This document shows, one piece after another, positions 60,636 to 60,724 of a stretch of DNA of 60,724 nt; position 1 is the first letter of the stretch; every line of letters begins with the position of its first letter. The DNA comes from Pseudomonas fluorescens (GTDB lineage: Bacteria; Pseudomonadota; Gammaproteobacteria; Pseudomonadales; Pseudomonadaceae), in contig NZ_MRST01000024.1 of NCBI RefSeq assembly GCF_001902145.1, positions 549,727-610,450 on the forward strand, written 5' to 3'. The position numbers and the translations under genes were made by a program. Under the pieces are notes generated by a model. The model did no database searches and was not told the DNA's origin. It saw only the letters and a list, made by a program, of their open reading frames with translations.

Positions 60636-60724
60636 CTACGCGACTTTTATTACCACGGTCAGCTCCCTTTCAGGGTTCAGATACACCGTCCCGATAGGGT
60701 TCCAGTTGCGTGTCTCGCCTGACC
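60636..60724 (-). CDS. 3' end of an unidentified gene
   Basis: On the minus strand a frame enters from the right edge and ends at TAG (60636-60638). Its last 28 residues include TRNWNPIGTVYLNPE and ELTVVIKVA, a protein-like composition without stops; the other two frames are interrupted. Too short to identify. Confidence 0.4.
   Translation of the reverse strand, partial: SGETRNWNPIGTVYLNPERELTVVIKVA

Noticed and set aside
1..60724. tRNA or rRNA genes
   Set aside because: No tRNA clover-leaf with TTC loop and CCA end or rRNA-like segment was noticed while reading; a tRNAscan run would be decisive.

Overview
The window is a high-GC Gammaproteobacterial chromosome segment that looks like the Pseudomonas fluorescens group. 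Three things point there. The gene order retS-purD-purH-fis-dusB-DUF3426-prmA-accC-accB-aroQ-ctpL-gcbA-DUF2333-nudix-yciH-speA matches, from memory, the PA4856-PA4839 neighbourhood of P. aeruginosa. Thirteen REP/REPIN-type palindromic repeats of fluorescens-group type are scattered between genes. There is also an aerobic cobalamin cluster, a copper-receptor operon and a DUF3077 gene.

Layout. 1-1.6 kb: start of urtB and all of urtA (urea ABC transporter), with a good sigma-54 promoter. 1.9-7.8 kb: one giant gene of nine tandem DUF4329-like units. 7.9-13 kb: copper operon read leftward (DUF2946, PCu(A)C chaperone, DUF2946, OprC-type receptor, PepSY protein). 13-15.7 kb: leftward PAAR protein, PAAR/S-type pyocin effector with an HNH-like C-terminus, DUF6392-type immunity protein and an orphan antidote-type antitoxin. 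15.9-16.4 kb: structured leader plus a DUF3077 gene. 16.5-22.8 kb: divergent cobalamin operons cobL-cobK and cobG-cobH-cobI-cobJ (the last a CbiG-CobJ fusion).

23-46.8 kb is mostly core genome: an unknown gene, marC, retS, purine genes, fis/dusB, prmA, the biotin carboxylase and BCCP subunits of acetyl-CoA carboxylase with aroQ, chemoreceptor ctpL, diguanylate cyclase gcbA, DUF2333, Nudix, yciH, speA and a MATE exporter. 46.9-47.55 kb is a composite repeat island with terminal inverted repeats. 47.7-56.8 kb carries an alpha-2-macroglobulin lipoprotein, a small membrane protein, pbpC whose 5' end is made of a REPIN, a MazG-like protein and cmoM. 56.8-60.2 kb has two DUF4136 lipoproteins and a TadG-like protein. 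A second, inverted copy of the 273-bp repeat lies at 60.3-60.6 kb, and the 3' end of another gene enters from the right edge.

The most unusual items are the nine-unit DUF4329-like protein, in which two unit types alternate and the His-Ser-His-Pro motif decays towards the C-terminus; the structured leader with a 40-codon ORF before the DUF3077 gene; the REPIN that supplies the start region of pbpC; and the repeat island. All assignments come from reading the sequence and from memory of families; no database search was run.
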